Origin: Sphagnum compactum | Taxonomy: Eukaryota; Bryophyta; Sphagnopsida; Sphagnales | DNA: 64,000 bases | Reading direction: 5' to 3' | NCBI GenBank assembly: GCA_965153455.1 | Contig: OZ234498.1 | Coordinates: 17,484,001-17,548,000 of the forward strand | Notes under the pieces: generated by a model | Seen by the model: only the letters and a program-made list of their open reading frames with translations | The model's database searches: none | What the model was told of the DNA's origin: nothing | In this document: positions 12,136 through 25,631 of the stretch, piece after piece | Layout of the letters: each line of letters starts with the position of its first letter | How positions within the stretch are numbered: position 1 is the stretch's first letter | Made by a program: the position numbers and the translations under genes

Positions 12136-14370
12136 GCTATAGCCCCCATTGATCATTTTTACACTTGAAAGATTTTGGTCTTGCTCAAGCTTTCCATTCC
12201 ATAGTTGTTCCTAAGGTTCAATGTAATTAGAAGAAGTTATCTAGATCAAAACCATTGCCAAACACAACAACTATTGACATCAACAATTTACATTTAAAGG
12301 GTGATTTCAATTATAATGAAGAAACAATTGATGAGGATACTAATCATCTACTAGAGTCCAGCAACCCCCATGGAAGTAGGTCAATGCAAAAAACAGCCGT
12401 AACTTGCAAGATGGGTTTAAAATAAATGACCAATGATGACTTTAATAGCTTGCATTCCCAATCTGATGGTGAACCACATCATCAAGATTTGATCTCAACA
12501 AAATTACATCCAATTCCAGTTTTGATAAAGATGCCATTTAACCAAGAAATCATTTCTAGAACGAATTCCACCCCATTTTCTAGTGTGGACATTGAAAAGG
12601 TAAAGGTTAATGTACATCTACCTACTGTTGACACCAATAACGTGAAGGTCAGTGTCAAGTTTCAAAAATTGCTAATGATTGTAAAAAATAATAAAGGGAC
12701 AATGCCATCTGAATTGCCAAAGAGAGTCACTAAGGTGACACAACTCAAAACGTTGCCATTGTCTTGGCTAAGTCAAAGGGTCAAAAGAAGCTAAGCAAAG
12801 AAGTTTTGAATCTTTTAAATAGTAGTCCTTCAAGAAGCCTTAACAATCATCATAAACATGCAAAAAAATAGAATATGTTACATTTGAAAATGGTAGTTAC
12901 ATTATATGTGGTGCTACTTAATTTATATAGACTTGCTAGGAAGTAGGAAATTAATTGGGACTCTATTATGTGAGCCTTTTTATTACAATACACTCTAACT
13001 GCATATGGTTGCAAGAATCTACAATATTGCAGTGTTACTTTATGTATTACTCCTTCAATTTATAAACAAGTACAATGTTGTATTAGTTTGAATGACTTGA
13101 ATGGTTATTCATTGATGGATTTAGAGTATCCCATTTTTGAATTCTAAATTGAACTATAATTTTGTTTTTTAGAAAATCCTTTTTCCTTATGAAGTGTTTT
13201 TCTCTTTTGGGGGTCATTGGTTTGGGTTGTGAGGGGTGCGATCATTAAAGCTTCAAGTTTCCTTTTGTTCCTACATGTGCAGCTCTAGGTTTCTTGATGC
13301 GTTGTTCAAAAATTCTTCGCAGAATGAGTAGTAATCAATATTTCCTTTCCTTTGTGAATTATTTTTTGTGTATTCATTTGTGTCCAATGAACTGAGTTGC
13401 AACTAGCTACTTAACATGTATTTTACTACTATAGAAATATATAGCTTTCAGTAAAAAAAGATCAATCTATTGCCAACTCATGCGTGTGTGTGTGTTTTTG
13501 TACCCTCTACATGTGTTGCACTTTAAGGTAAAAACTTGAGGGCCATGGATGGTGATTTTAGCCTAATAGAGTCTAGTACTAAATCTAAAGGACCCATCAC
13601 CACCACACAATAATAATTCTTAATAGTTGTAGTAGTTATTATTTGAGCAATAATACACTTGCTTGAAAGGGTTAACTTTCACCTAGCAATTGTAGTAATT
13701 TTGAAAATTAGTGTTAAGGAGAAGTGCAATGAGCTTTTTGATGTAGGACAAATTGTACTAGAAAATGCTAGTAGTAGTAGCCAAGGAAAAGGTAACAACT
13801 AAGTCATCATCTCTTCCTTCTATTATATCCAAATTTGATACTGCACTTGAGAAGGATGAGGAGGAGCTGATCAAAACCCCAATGTGTTCATTTGTCCTAG
13901 CAAGGTACAATGGAGTCCAATAGAACACCTCTCTTACTCTATAAACCTTGGAGAAGATGAGTTGGAAGATGAAGATGCATATTCGCAATTTGGTACCGAT
14001 AATAACTATAGATGTGATAATAATATTGACAACCATGATGATGATGATCCTAGCAACTTTTGATTTAAAGAGGTCACACCTTGAAATGAATGCACCTGAT
14101 ATTGAAGTTTTTGTGACCACCCCACAAGCAAGGTTGGCCATGATTAGCTTTGGAATATTAGAATTAGTCTCCAAGTCTTGCACACCATACATAATTGTTG
14201 AGGAAAAGGAAAAAATGTTTATTGAAAAAGAAGAAGAAGAAGTGGGGCCATTGGAAACAAATGCTAGATGGAACTCCACTATGAGTAAAAGAGATAGTTC
14301 CAATGTATGAAGAAACTAGCTTAAGGTAGGAGTGGTAACCATTCCTTATGACACACCTAGTTCACATTCT
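12136..14370. other. AT-rich DNA, no supported gene
   Basis: Open frames at 12,426-12,794 (plus) and about 13,758-14,310 (both strands) have no domain and biased composition. The second is a GAT/GAA-rich stretch that stays open on both strands because of its composition. A short GT microsatellite lies near 13,480-13,494. Confidence 0.5.
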
Positions 14371-14532
14371 AGGAAATGTATGTTCTTATTCATTCCTACT
14401 TTCAGGAAATGTATATCCTTTTTCATTCCTGCATTCACAAAGGAAATAATATTGTCCATTCTCGATTCCAAGAAGTGTACATTTTTATCCATTCCTGATT
14501 CCAAGAAATGTACATTATTCTCCATTCACACT
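14371..14532. repeat. About 36-bp tandem repeat
   Basis: Four to five imperfect units built on AAGAAATGTACATT and CCATTCCTGATTCC. The unit is near 36 bp, a multiple of three, so it reads as a short repetitive peptide. I regard that as composition and not as a gene. Confidence 0.75.
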
Positions 14533-17044
14533 TAAAGGGTGAAGATCATCCATGCATGGTTTGGTGTATCTTAATATAATTAAGAATGTTATGACTTGTC
14601 TATGTCCATTTGGCTATGCAAGAGCAAGTGACCAACGTCTTTAATGATTATGATTATACAATGACAACAATATCTTCTCAAATGTTGAATCTTGTGTGTA
14701 GTTACATGATTATTTCCAATAAAACATCTATGGTCCAATCAATATAAACACGTGATGATAATTTTTGAATTGAAATATGTATATTCACTACACCATGGAT
14801 ATCAAAAAGTGTCTTCTTATATGAAGCATTATATTCAAACCATTGTCCCCATTTTCCAAAAAAACCAAAAGTCAATTAGAACAAACCCATCAATCAATAC
14901 TTGCATTCTTGTTCAAGAGCTATCAAAAAGAGGGGTTTAACATATATTTGCAATGTAGGTTTGTCAAAGATCTTGCACTAACAATTTGATGGTTGAGAGG
15001 GGAGATAATGGGTTTTATCATCAATTATTACTTCATCATCATTATGATCTAGATACATTTATCTACCATTTGCCAAATTGCAAAATGTTGTCCTCTACAA
15101 CATCTAAAGAATCAAAAAGTCTATGTTTAAATCTGCTATAAATTATAAATCGTGATGGTGTGCTCCCATGTATGAACAACAACTTTGGAAGCCCACCCTT
15201 AACATCCTTTACTGTTTGTTCTTCTACAATTTTACGACCAACCCAATTGCCCCATCCACATCAATTACAACATGCCACATAATTTTTTGAATCATAATTA
15301 CCTACCACGTCAACTACAACCCCATGGTGACTTCAATTACAACACATGGCAGACATTTTGATTCACAACCAAACATGAAAACATATGTGTTGAGATCCCA
15401 AACCAAATTAACCCGTGATCAACATTATACAATATGCCAATGTTGTCTCATTTGTAGGACTCCATCTTATTTGAAACACTTCCTCCCTTCATCAAATCCT
15501 CACCAAATGATATTAATAGAAAGTTATTTCAGATTGAGCATTGTGATGAACATTATAATATATATTGAACTGTAGGATTAACTAGGTAAAATGCATATAC
15601 ACATAAGGAAAAAGGGGTTCAAGGAATATGGTGGCATAAGTCTGATTGACAAAAGAATGAAAATACTTTGAAAATTGTAAATCAATTTGCATAAAACAAT
15701 GGTCTAGTCATAAGGCTAATTGCAAGCACCCACACATTCTTTAGATTGATAGCCAAGCTATTTGCCTATAATAAATCACATGACATAATTGCAAAATGAG
15801 AGTTATGGTCAAGACATGGTGATAAGCCAAATTTAAGTTTTGGCAAAGACAAAACAATATAAGCAGAAAAAACATCTATATTAAAAAATAAATAATTCGC
15901 AAACTGGAACAAAAACTTGACACATGAATTGATAATAATATTGAAAACCATGAAGCATACCTAGATTGATAAATCAGATGTTGCTAGGTATTGTTTGAAA
16001 TTCATATGATGGACCCAACAATGAGGGCTATGAATTGTTGCAAATATCAACATCTTCCAAACTGGATTATAAATATCAACATTCTTTTTCATCAAAATTG
16101 ATGCTAGACCTGTAAGAGATTAAGTTGCATTATTGAATCCAAGTGTCAAATATTATTTGTCAAAATTGACAAGCAATTAACCACATAGTTATGCCCATCA
16201 TGGAAATTGGAACCCAACAAATTTCCATGTTTTTAGCTAATAATTCTTCATAAATTAGCAAGCCCATTAAAAAAAACTTTAAATGTAATTGAAAAATAAT
16301 CTAATGGCCAAACAATAGTTTTTACATATAGACTCCAACATATTGGGTATGTAAAAATTGGTAATTAGTTTCAACATTACAAAGGCAAGATGAAAGAAAA
16401 CTTACAAGTATCTCAAAGAAGCACAATAATGAAATATGTTGCAGTTATCATGGTTTGGATGTGGTTGAATGCCTCAAGAGGGAGAGTATACATTTGAGAT
16501 CTAGTTCTGCCATGACCTTGCCTATGTCATGCAACTATCATATTGAACTTTGCAGCTATCACTAAGTGTGAATATATGAAAGTAGACCCTCCACCAGATA
16601 AAACATAGGATTGTGGACTGCATCCTTGCCTTTTGTAACATTTCCCAACTATAATTTGTTTTTTTTTGTATATGTTTTGCCGCTAACAATCGACCTCTTC
16701 CACCAGAACTAAAGTTTCCTCACCAATGAATACCCAAAAGTCATCACCTTTGTTATTGTCCTCTACAACAATAACCGCAAAATGATCACCCACATCCAAG
16801 GTGGTTGCCAACATTTCCCTATCGCTACTGATTAAGTAAATTTTTAATCAATCCCATCATCTCTAGCATCTTGAAGTTTGCAGGGAACCAATCAAATCAA
16901 AATCAAACCTTGAGACATAGTTTGCATGGTCACATGGACAATCACCACTGTCAATACAAAACTTGCAAAAACAGGACAAATTACGTGTTTGCAATGAAAT
17001 CTTGTCTAGCCCAACACTACATACTTGGTTCAAAATATGCGTCC
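14533..17044. other. AT-rich DNA, no supported gene
   Basis: No recognisable protein or RNA gene. Near 15,250-15,350 phrases with TCAATTACAACA recur three times. The right part may contain decayed 3' sequence of the minus-strand gene that ends at 17,045, but I cannot read it as such. Confidence 0.5.
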
Positions 17045-19990
17045 CTATAACTGTGTGTACATTAAATGATCAACTCGGTTGACATCTTTAAGTTTGACTT
17101 CAATAAAGAAATGATGAACATCTTTACGCGCATGTGAGTGGCCTGCATAATTTTGATTAAAATGACCTTGTAAGAAGTTCACAACATCATAAACATTGTG
17201 AAACCTCACCCCAATAAGCTTCACCTGTTTAGACTTAAGGGCTTGTTTTATGGAAACTCCAACTCCATCCCACCTTCCTTTGCCATGTCCACTACCAAAG
17301 TAATTCCACTGCATGCATGTTCCAAACAATAGTTCATCACATTTGGTTAGTGATGGATAACATGCCGCATAAAACAAAAATCTGCCACATTTAAATTGCA
17401 AATAATAGCCATTTTAAATATTTGTGCTCCACAAGCAATGGTTGGCCCTGGGTATGCATGAACTCCTTGTGTAAACCAAAATAATGTTGCATGAACAAAT
17501 TGTCATGTTGTTTGTCATCATTAATGTAAAAGTGATACTCTATAACAATTTTGGAATTTGGATTCCCATCCCAATCCACTCACATTATAAAAGTCAAATG
17601 CACAAGGATAGTAACTTGGAAACTGAACCAATGTTGGGATTACACTTCATTTTGCCATTGGAATGAGTAATTTTTAGCATCATCCAGAACTGATACAATT
17701 CAATCTATAATGAGATTCTCTGAACATTGTTTGAACGTATTATCTTGCCATTTTGCCTCAAAATTGTGGACAACAAACTCAACCAACTTTGGCTTCAAAA
17801 AGGTAATCAACAGTAGCGAAGGGGCTTGTTTGTATTCAAGATGAAAAGCATGTCGATCTTTGTCATTTAGTGACTTGCCCACCCAATTTTTTTTTCAAAT
17901 TAAACCAACACCATGAAATAGTTTGGGATGTATTATTGTCCACTTCACTAGGATAAATTAATTTATAGTGTTGAAACACCACACATGGCACAGTGACTTT
18001 GAATGCAATGCTTATGATGGAACTCATTTGTGTTTCCTTTTGGACACAATATATGTTCACACATGTTTCTAACACCACTCACAATAGTAGTGTTGGCAAC
18101 ACATGCTACTTCACCTCCTAACCTACAAACATTACAAGTGCAGTCGTAATTTTGGTGAAATAACCCACCGCGCATTGAATTATATCCATCTTTCAACTCT
18201 ATCATTTGTACATGATAACTGCAGCAACAAGAGTTGAATTCCTTCAATCTTTTCACAAACCATGGCTTGAACCTCTCAAAAGATCACAAGCTAATGTGCA
18301 CATTAAGGTTCTGCTCCATGAAATGTGTGTAGAATGCAAGCTATAAGTTCAAAAACACCACACACATAATTAGGCTTTAAATTATTTATATTGAACCTAT
18401 TTAAGCATTGATCCAAAACTTTAAAACAATGAAAAAAAATCATGGACAACATAAAACACATTAGTAAATATAAAAAAACAAAACAACTAATTTGCATGAA
18501 CACCATCTGATTCAGGAATGCAAGGAATTTATGAATTAACAAGGAAAGATGGTTAGGAAAGTACCCATAATTAGGAATAGGCACCTTCCTTGGCCAATCC
18601 TAAATAAAGAACAATTCCTATGAATGAATTGTAGAGGAAAGTTACGAAGGAAATGACTGGCTTAGAAGTAACCATAATGAATTTGCATTCCTTATCACGT
18701 CTTAGCTAAAGAACCGTTCCTAGAAATAAAACAAATTTACGGAAGGTGGTTCAAGAAAAGTGTGATTGCAAGTAACCAAAAGAAATCTACATTTTCCTTA
18801 TCACATTCTAGTTAAGGAACCATTTTAAAAAATGAAACAAAAAGGAAAGTGGTTCAAGAAAGGTGTGATTCCAACTAACCATAAGGAATTTACATTTTCC
18901 TTATCACACCTTAGCTAAAGAACCATTCCTAGAAATGAAACAAAAAGGAACATGGTTCTGGAAAGGTGTGATTGCAAGTAACCACAAGGAATTCCGAATA
19001 AACATCTTCCTTGTCACATCCCAAATTAAGAACAATTCATGCAAATGTCCTTTTGAGACCTGGACACATACTTGAAAACAGAAACCAACAAGGAAAAGTC
19101 AATAACATTAGGAATTTACAGCAAATGTAATAAGGGTTTCATGAAATTTTTAACAAATTTGAAATATAATGGTCTTAGTAATTAGAATCACCAATTTTAG
19201 AGCATACACAATCTTATTAATAAAAAAGGAACATACTTGAGATTCCAAAAGAAGGTGGGCAACATGTGATTCCCAAGACTTTAAAGCTAGTCGCCTCCTT
19301 ACGACATCCTTCATGTTGGGGCTAACACGAATCTTCTCGGTCCAATATTGGACAACCAAATCTTTGACATCAGAGGATAAAGAATCTTTTCTTTTAGCTA
19401 TGTTAAAGAAAGCCCAAAGGGTAGCCATGCAAGATTCAAGACATAGTCTCCTTTCCATCCCTCGTTTGAAATTCCTATAGTGGATGCATGTGAGTAAATC
19501 GGTTTGTGATATGTTGCGAATGGAATCAATTGCAACCATTGGAATGACAACATTTTGAACACATTGGTCATCTTTTAAATGACAACCCTTAATGTGCTGC
19601 CATCCTCTTGATAAGTTATTCAGTCTGTTTTGCGCATATTCCAACTCACATAAAGTTAGGATTACATCATGCCAAATTGGGTTTTTCAAAATCTTTGGAA
19701 GTAGAATCTATTGCTATTCCATACTTCTCCTGTGAAGTTTGATGGAACCATTCCATTGCAATTTTTTCTATAGATCTTGAAGTTGAATTTTCTAGGTTAA
19801 CAATGTTTGTCTCCTAGACTGGTTCAGCAAGAATAGCTAGAGCATTATGCACAACATTTCTTTGTCGTTGTCTACACCTCCTTTACCTTTCATTATGGGC
19901 CAATTTTCTAGCTACTTTTTGTTCCAAACGTGCGTGAATGGTTTCACCATCTCATGATCCATTTGCAATGTGCACCATGTGTATATCATT
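17045..19990 (-). pseudogene. Decayed multi-exon Cys/His-rich gene with SGHGKG motif, possibly transposon-derived
   Basis: Reading the minus strand from about 19,990, a frame with three stops gives a Lys/Arg/Gln-rich stretch (ETIHARLEQKVARK). It shifts frame near 19,677 into an open segment (NPIWHDVILTLCELEYAQNR to SWESHVAHLLLESQ) that ends at 19,237 on a clean GTATGT donor. After an intron of about 950 bases, filled by a 105-bp array, a Cys-rich segment follows at about 18,290-17,963: KPWFVKRLKEFNSCCCSYH, then CTCNVC, CEHILC, HKHC and CAMC. Later frames change and contain stops, and include HNFEAKWQDNTF. The last segment, 17,401-17,045, reads QFKCGRFLFYAA and WNYFGSGHGKGRWDGVG. Such SGHGKG-DG segments remind me of uncharacterised, often transposon-like proteins; that is memory, not a search. 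Stops and frameshifts make function unlikely. Confidence 0.65.
18540..19040. repeat. About 105-bp tandem array inside an intron
   Basis: Four full units and one partial unit. Each contains GTGTGATTGCAAGTAACC, then AAGGAATTTACATTTTCCTT, then CTAAAGAACCATTCCTAG and AATGAAACAAAAAGGAA. The array lies within the apparent intron between two segments of the decayed minus-strand gene, so it expanded in an intron or after the gene died. Confidence 0.85.
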
Positions 19991-20309
19991 AGGTGAATAT
20001 GAGAAACAGTCCCACTTTCAAATGACAAACTGAATGTTTCACCCTATGGAGGTTTTGTATAGTACATTCTAGGAAGTAAACAATAATACATTTTGCCTAG
20101 CAAATAAAAAATGCTAAAAATATGAATGGAACAAAATGACATATAGTGAAATTTGCACAATTTTATCTTTTGAGAAAAACTTTCAAGTAGTAAATCCAAT
20201 GAACATTCAAAATTTAAAATTAAACCTAACATATTATTCAAAAAGACAAAATTGATTACAATGAAATTATTATCTCCACATTTAATGACATGATACTCCC
20301 AAACAAAAA

Positions 20310-20930
20310 TGTATTTAACCCATTCCCAAATGAAAAGGCATAAAAAGGTGTATTTTCATATTTATGTATTTAAAAGTTTTTTTTTTCCCAACATCATATT
20401 TATAAGAAGATTTTGAATACATTGTCCAACAATCTGCATCCCATTTGTTTCTTATTGAATTTGAATTCAATTGAATTCAATTTTAATTCAATTTCTAAAT
20501 TGAAATCAAATTTAGTTGAATTCAAATTACATTCAATATATAAAATGAATTTTTTTCATTGAATTTTTTCATTTCGAACAATAGGAAACACCAAAAGGTT
20601 CAAGGTTCAAGGTCACAAGACACTAAAAAACACAGGGGTTGGAAATACTTTATATTTTATATATTTTTCAAATCAAGGGTTGTTGGGAAATGTGGTAGGA
20701 AAGACATTGGGGGATGTTAGAACCAAGGGTTGACCAAAACAATATCCTAGGTGCTAAAAATATTAATGTTTTAGTAGGTGAAAATTAAATATAATATTCT
20801 AAAATCAATGGAAATGAAAACAATTTCATGGACAATCCATATGATCATGTATTATTAATGTTTGGTAATTAATTATTTTTTAAATAATTTATTTATTGTC
20901 ACAAGTAGTGCAAAGCAGCACGGAGCCCAA
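20310..20930 (+). repeat. Dispersed repeat family, short copy B
   Basis: The left end TATTTAACCCATTCCCAAAT matches copies A and C. The right part (about 20,595-20,930) matches the right part of copy C at 42,080-42,520: shared phrases include ATATTTTATATTTTATAT, GGTGAAAATTAAAT and AGTGCAAAG. Copy B is therefore about 620 bp and copy C about 4 kb, with the same ends and a different middle. This is what an internally deleted, non-autonomous copy would look like. No coding part is seen here. Confidence 0.75.
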
Positions 20931-20999
20931 GTTTATTATAATTACAACTTATCACTAATGTATAAACAATAATGTTTTTAGTTCAAATTAACCTAACTC

Positions 21000-22350
21000 A
21001 CCTTAGGCTGACCTAGGTTGACTTAGCCTTTATTAACATAAGTTAACCTAGAGTAACTTAAACATTCTTAATTTAAATGTAGGCCTACTTACCATAACTT
21101 AACATAGATTTAGACTAAGTTAAAGTAGGCTAAACTTGATTAAACTAGTATAAATTAGGTTAAACACAATTGTTTAGGTTAAACTTGGCCATATTTGATA
21201 AAACTTGATAAAATTAATATTAATTAACCTAAATTGGGCAATTTAAGATAAATTTAATTAGAATTGGCAAAATTAAGTTAAACTACAACATTTAAGCAAA
21301 ATTTGGCTACTTTAATTAAACCTAATTATATTTGGAAAATTGTAAATAAATTTGGCTAAACTCGCGTATTTAGGATAAACTTGGCAAAATTTGGCAAAAC
21401 CTAAATAAATTATGCTAAACTAAGATATTGAAACAAAATTTGGTTAAACATGGTTATTTAGGTTAAACTTGGCAAAATTTGGCAAAATTTGGCTATTTAT
21501 GTTAAACTTGGTTAAATTTGGCAAAACTTGGCTATTTAGGTTAAACTTGGTTAAACTTCAATAAATTAGGTTAAACTAAGGTATTAAAGCAAAACTTGGT
21601 TAAACATGGCTATTAGGTTAAATTTTGCTAGATTTGGCAAAACTTGAATAAATTAGGCTAAACTAGGGTATTGTGGCTAAACATGGCTAAACATGACTAT
21701 TGAGGTTAAACTTGGAAAATTTTAAATAAATTTGGTTAAATTAAAGTATTGAAGCTAAACTTGTATAAGTTAGGCTAAATTAGGGTATTGAAGCAAAATT
21801 TGGCTTTGGCGATTTCATTTTAAATTGGCTAGATCTAGCAAAACTTGGAAAATTTAGGCTAAATTAAGGTATTGAGGTTATATTCAAGGTTAAACATGTT
21901 TATTTAACATGGGTAGACTTGGCAAAACTTGAATAAGTTAGGCTAAAATAGGGTATTGACGATAAACTTGGTTGAACATGGTTACTTAAACTAAACTTGA
22001 ATAGACTTGGCAAAACATTGCAAAACATTACAAAACATGTTAAACTAGACCATTTAGGCTAAACTTGGTTAAATTTGGTTAAATTTGGTTTTTTGGGTTT
22101 TTTTTAATGATCTAAAATTGGTTAAACCAAGCTAAACTAAATTACTTATATTTTGCTAGGTTAAAATTAAGATAATTAAACTAAAATAAATTAATCTAAA
22201 ATAGTTTAAATTGTATTAAATTATGTTAAATTAGGCTACATTATGTTAAATTAGACTAAACTATGTTATTTAGGTTAAATTAAACTAAAGTAAGTTAAAT
22301 CGTGTTAAAGTAGGTTAATCTAAATTATGGTAAACTATACTAGACTACTT
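21000..22350. repeat. Degenerate TAAAC-rich tandem array
   Basis: About 1.35 kb of short, diverged units built on GGTTAAACTTGG, GGCTAAACTA and AAACTTGGCAAAATTTGG, often joined by GGGTATTGA. A higher-order period near 80 bp shows in places. A second array with the same core but a 39-bp unit lies at 55,955-56,900. Confidence 0.85.
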
Positions 22351-23331
22351 AAACATTTGTTTGTCCATTTCAAACTAAATTGAATTTGGTTTTATTAGTT
22401 CAAATTCAAATATTGCTTCAATATAAATGCATTAGTTGTGTAGGCATATTTTTAATCATAATTATTTTTAGTCCTAATTATAATCATATGTGTAATCATG
22501 TAGTTATAATTTTGACCATAGTGATTAATATGGTATCAATTAAAGGCCACATATGACTACATGACTATGTTTGAACATTAGTTGCAATATGTCTTAGTCA
22601 TAAAAACCACATTTTTGATGTTGTGATTATTAGGTTTTTATGGAGATGGCTTCATAATCTTTAGACTTAAAGCATAGGATATTAAATTTTTATTAATAAT
22701 TGTTATTGAAGATTCAAGCAAAAATCAAATTTTGATTTCAAACTTAGGTTTTTAAAAGTTGTGTGCAATGGCATAAGCCACACTAGTAATGTTTCACTAC
22801 CATGAATACATCAATGCAATATTGGAAATAATTCCATATATAAATTGTCTTATGATGGGATCTATATGTCACCAATTGTATGTAGCCCATTTTTAATTGA
22901 TGACCCTCATTTGTTACATTTAATCCCTTTGATAATTAAGTAATTTAAATTCATAAGTTTTAATTTAATTTTTAAAATGACATCATGAAAAACAATTGCT
23001 TGGATTTCAACTATATATGGTTGGCATGGTCTTCAATTTATGTACATACAATGTGGTCCGTTTCTTGGTTGGTTTATTTATATGTGCCATATACAATGTA
23101 TGCTTGTAGTTTATAATTGAAAAATAATTCCACATGAAATCGTAAGGTTTTGTAAAGTTTTGTTAGAATTTTTCAATGGTGGGTGATTCTTGGAATTAGT
23201 GAAAAATACTCGCCAATTGTCAACCCAGATATATACCCAATTACTTGTCAATTCTAAAAAATTTCAAAGAATTGGACAAAGATCACTGGTTTTTTTAAAG
23301 TTCTTTAAAACTTTTGAAATAACTAAAATGG
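22351..23331. other. AT-rich DNA, nothing recognised
   Basis: No coding frame, RNA gene or repeat that I can support. Confidence 0.5.
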
Positions 23332-23460
23332 GTGGTTCTTTATTTTTATTTTTTAAAAAACTACTTGAACTAGTGGCTCTTTGATCTTGGAATAGTTAAA
23401 GAACCAGAACTAATAGTCCTTTAAAAATTCAAAGAACCACACAACATTGATTTCAACCAT
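23332..23460. repeat. GGTTCTTTGA-family repeat with inverted ends
   Basis: GTGGTTCTTT at 23,332-23,341 and AAAGAACCAC at 23,431-23,440 are perfect 10-bp inverted repeats, 109 bp end to end. The right side continues ACAACATTGATTTCAA, which resembles the right side of the copy at 32,930-33,075. It may be a very small foldback element. Confidence 0.55.
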
Positions 23461-25631
23461 TTGGCAAAATTTCCCTTTGAATAACGGTTGTTACAATGGG
23501 TTTTCAACATGTATCGATTATATTGTTCACCTTCATGTTGTTTTCTTGATATTCATAAATGAAAGTTGTCTAATGTGGTCCCATTTTAAAGATATAAACT
23601 TATGGAACATGGAACAATTTAAACATACATAAAAACCAATCTTTATATGAACCAATTTTTTTGTCCTTTGGAAAAAGACTAAATTCATGAAAACCACTTC
23701 AGGGATTCATTTTTCAAATTGGCTAATTGCCATAACACATATATTCATAAGTAGAAATTGCATGCCTTTTTTTTTTTTTGAAAATATAATTATTAACCAA
23801 CATCAATATCATATTTTGTAACAATGTAGGATATTGTTGTCACCTTGGATTAGGTAACTTCCAAAAGCATGTTGGTTACAAGGAATAGTTGAAGTGCAGG
23901 ATCATGGATAGATCAATTATGGTAATTAGTGCCCTTTCACTTGTTACTACATATAATCAAGGTCATAATCATGAGAATTGAAATGTCATCTTTTCATCCA
24001 CAAAAAGAATGGTTATGACATTTTCATCAAAGAAACAAAAATATACATATTCATTGGGGCAATGAAAGCCTATGTTGGTACCTAATGCTAACTAGTAGGT
24101 TGTTATAAAAAGAGGGTCAAAGGTTATGAGTTAGAACTTGTGACCTAATAGCCAATAAAAGTGTTGATATTTCCATTATAGTCAATTATGGACATGTCAT
24201 GAAATGTTCTCCAAGGTATGTAAAACAAAATTATGAAAGCATGGTTTAGTTAATGCCAATAATGTTTTTGGATAGGAGTGGCATTAGATGTGGGGTATCC
24301 TCCTACCCAATAATAGATTAAAGTTGGATGAAAAAAATTCAACCAATCCTTTAAACCCTAAATCTTGTGATGATGTATTTAATCAACATTTTTGTTAAAA
24401 AGGTAATTCCAAATTTAATAGTACCAAAACAATTCAAAAAGACTCCAATAGCATAGAAGATGGGAGTGGGTGTAATGAAGTTTTTAATTGAATGATTATA
24501 GAACCTAACATGGGAATTTATGTGATCTTGTTATCAAATTTTAGGAATTGAAAAATCACCAACATTGAAAAGAAGAGTTAACAAAAACATTTGGAGGATA
24601 TTACAATTAATTATTTCATTAAATTATTTTGCATCATGGGATAAAATGCAAATTTTCCCCCCCTAAGATATAATGTAAATGTCTAATCACTTTAGTGGGA
24701 AAAAATGGAATCACAAGTTCAAATTTTACCAAAATGATAAAAAACAATTGACCTTTTGCATTATAAATGTTGTCCAAACAATTGGATTTTTCATGTGTTT
24801 TTCGGGAAAAAGTGCATTACATTATGAAACCCTAAAATCACTTGTAAATATTTTTCATAATTGGATAAATAACATGTACCACAATACATAATTATTATTC
24901 TTGAGTCTCTTAAAATTGACATAATCTATAAAAGATTTTTGTTCCAAAGATGTTTTCACTTCTTCAAATATGAAACTATTGAACATTTGAAAATGTATGT
25001 CATTGCATGGTGATATTTGCATCCATTGACACCATAGGTATTGTCACAAAATGTAAAGGATATTTAACATTTGTAACAAACCCACATAAGATCACAATTA
25101 ATGACAAAATTATGTCTTTTTATACATTAATGTTATAACGCTTCATTTCAAACTTGATAAGTGGACAAAAAGATTGTTCCTAGACCAAACTTGAGTGTAT
25201 ATAAGACCTTTAGGTCTATAATTTGGAGTGACATGTGGAAACCTTCACAATGTTTTGATCTTGAAAAGTTGATGTTCCTATCCACATTACAACTATTTCA
25301 TGGGTTTATAATTTTATTGTATCAATCACTACATGAATATCACGATTCCCAATTAGAAATAACAAAAAGCAAGTAACTTCTTCATGTGATGTGTTATTTT
25401 TTTTCATGATTTGTTGAAAAATCATAGTCAAATTTTGACATAAAAATTCCATCTTGTTGAAATCTAAGTCCAAAATTGAAACATCCATGTTTTAATTATG
25501 TGATGATCTACTATTTATGAATCTTGAATCCTTAAATTGATGGACATGCACAAATATCACAAATTATTCAAAGCTTGAAGAAAACTAAATCTTTTTCTTC
25601 AGGTATATGTTCAAATGTTTAATCTAGTGCA
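23461..25631. other. AT-rich DNA, nothing recognised
   Basis: Several short open frames, none with a recognisable domain. No tandem array. Confidence 0.5.

Noticed and set aside
13758-14310. Overlapping open frames of 181 and 120 codons on opposite strands
   Set aside because: The frames arise from GAT/GAA/ATC-rich composition; neither translation has a domain or splice context.
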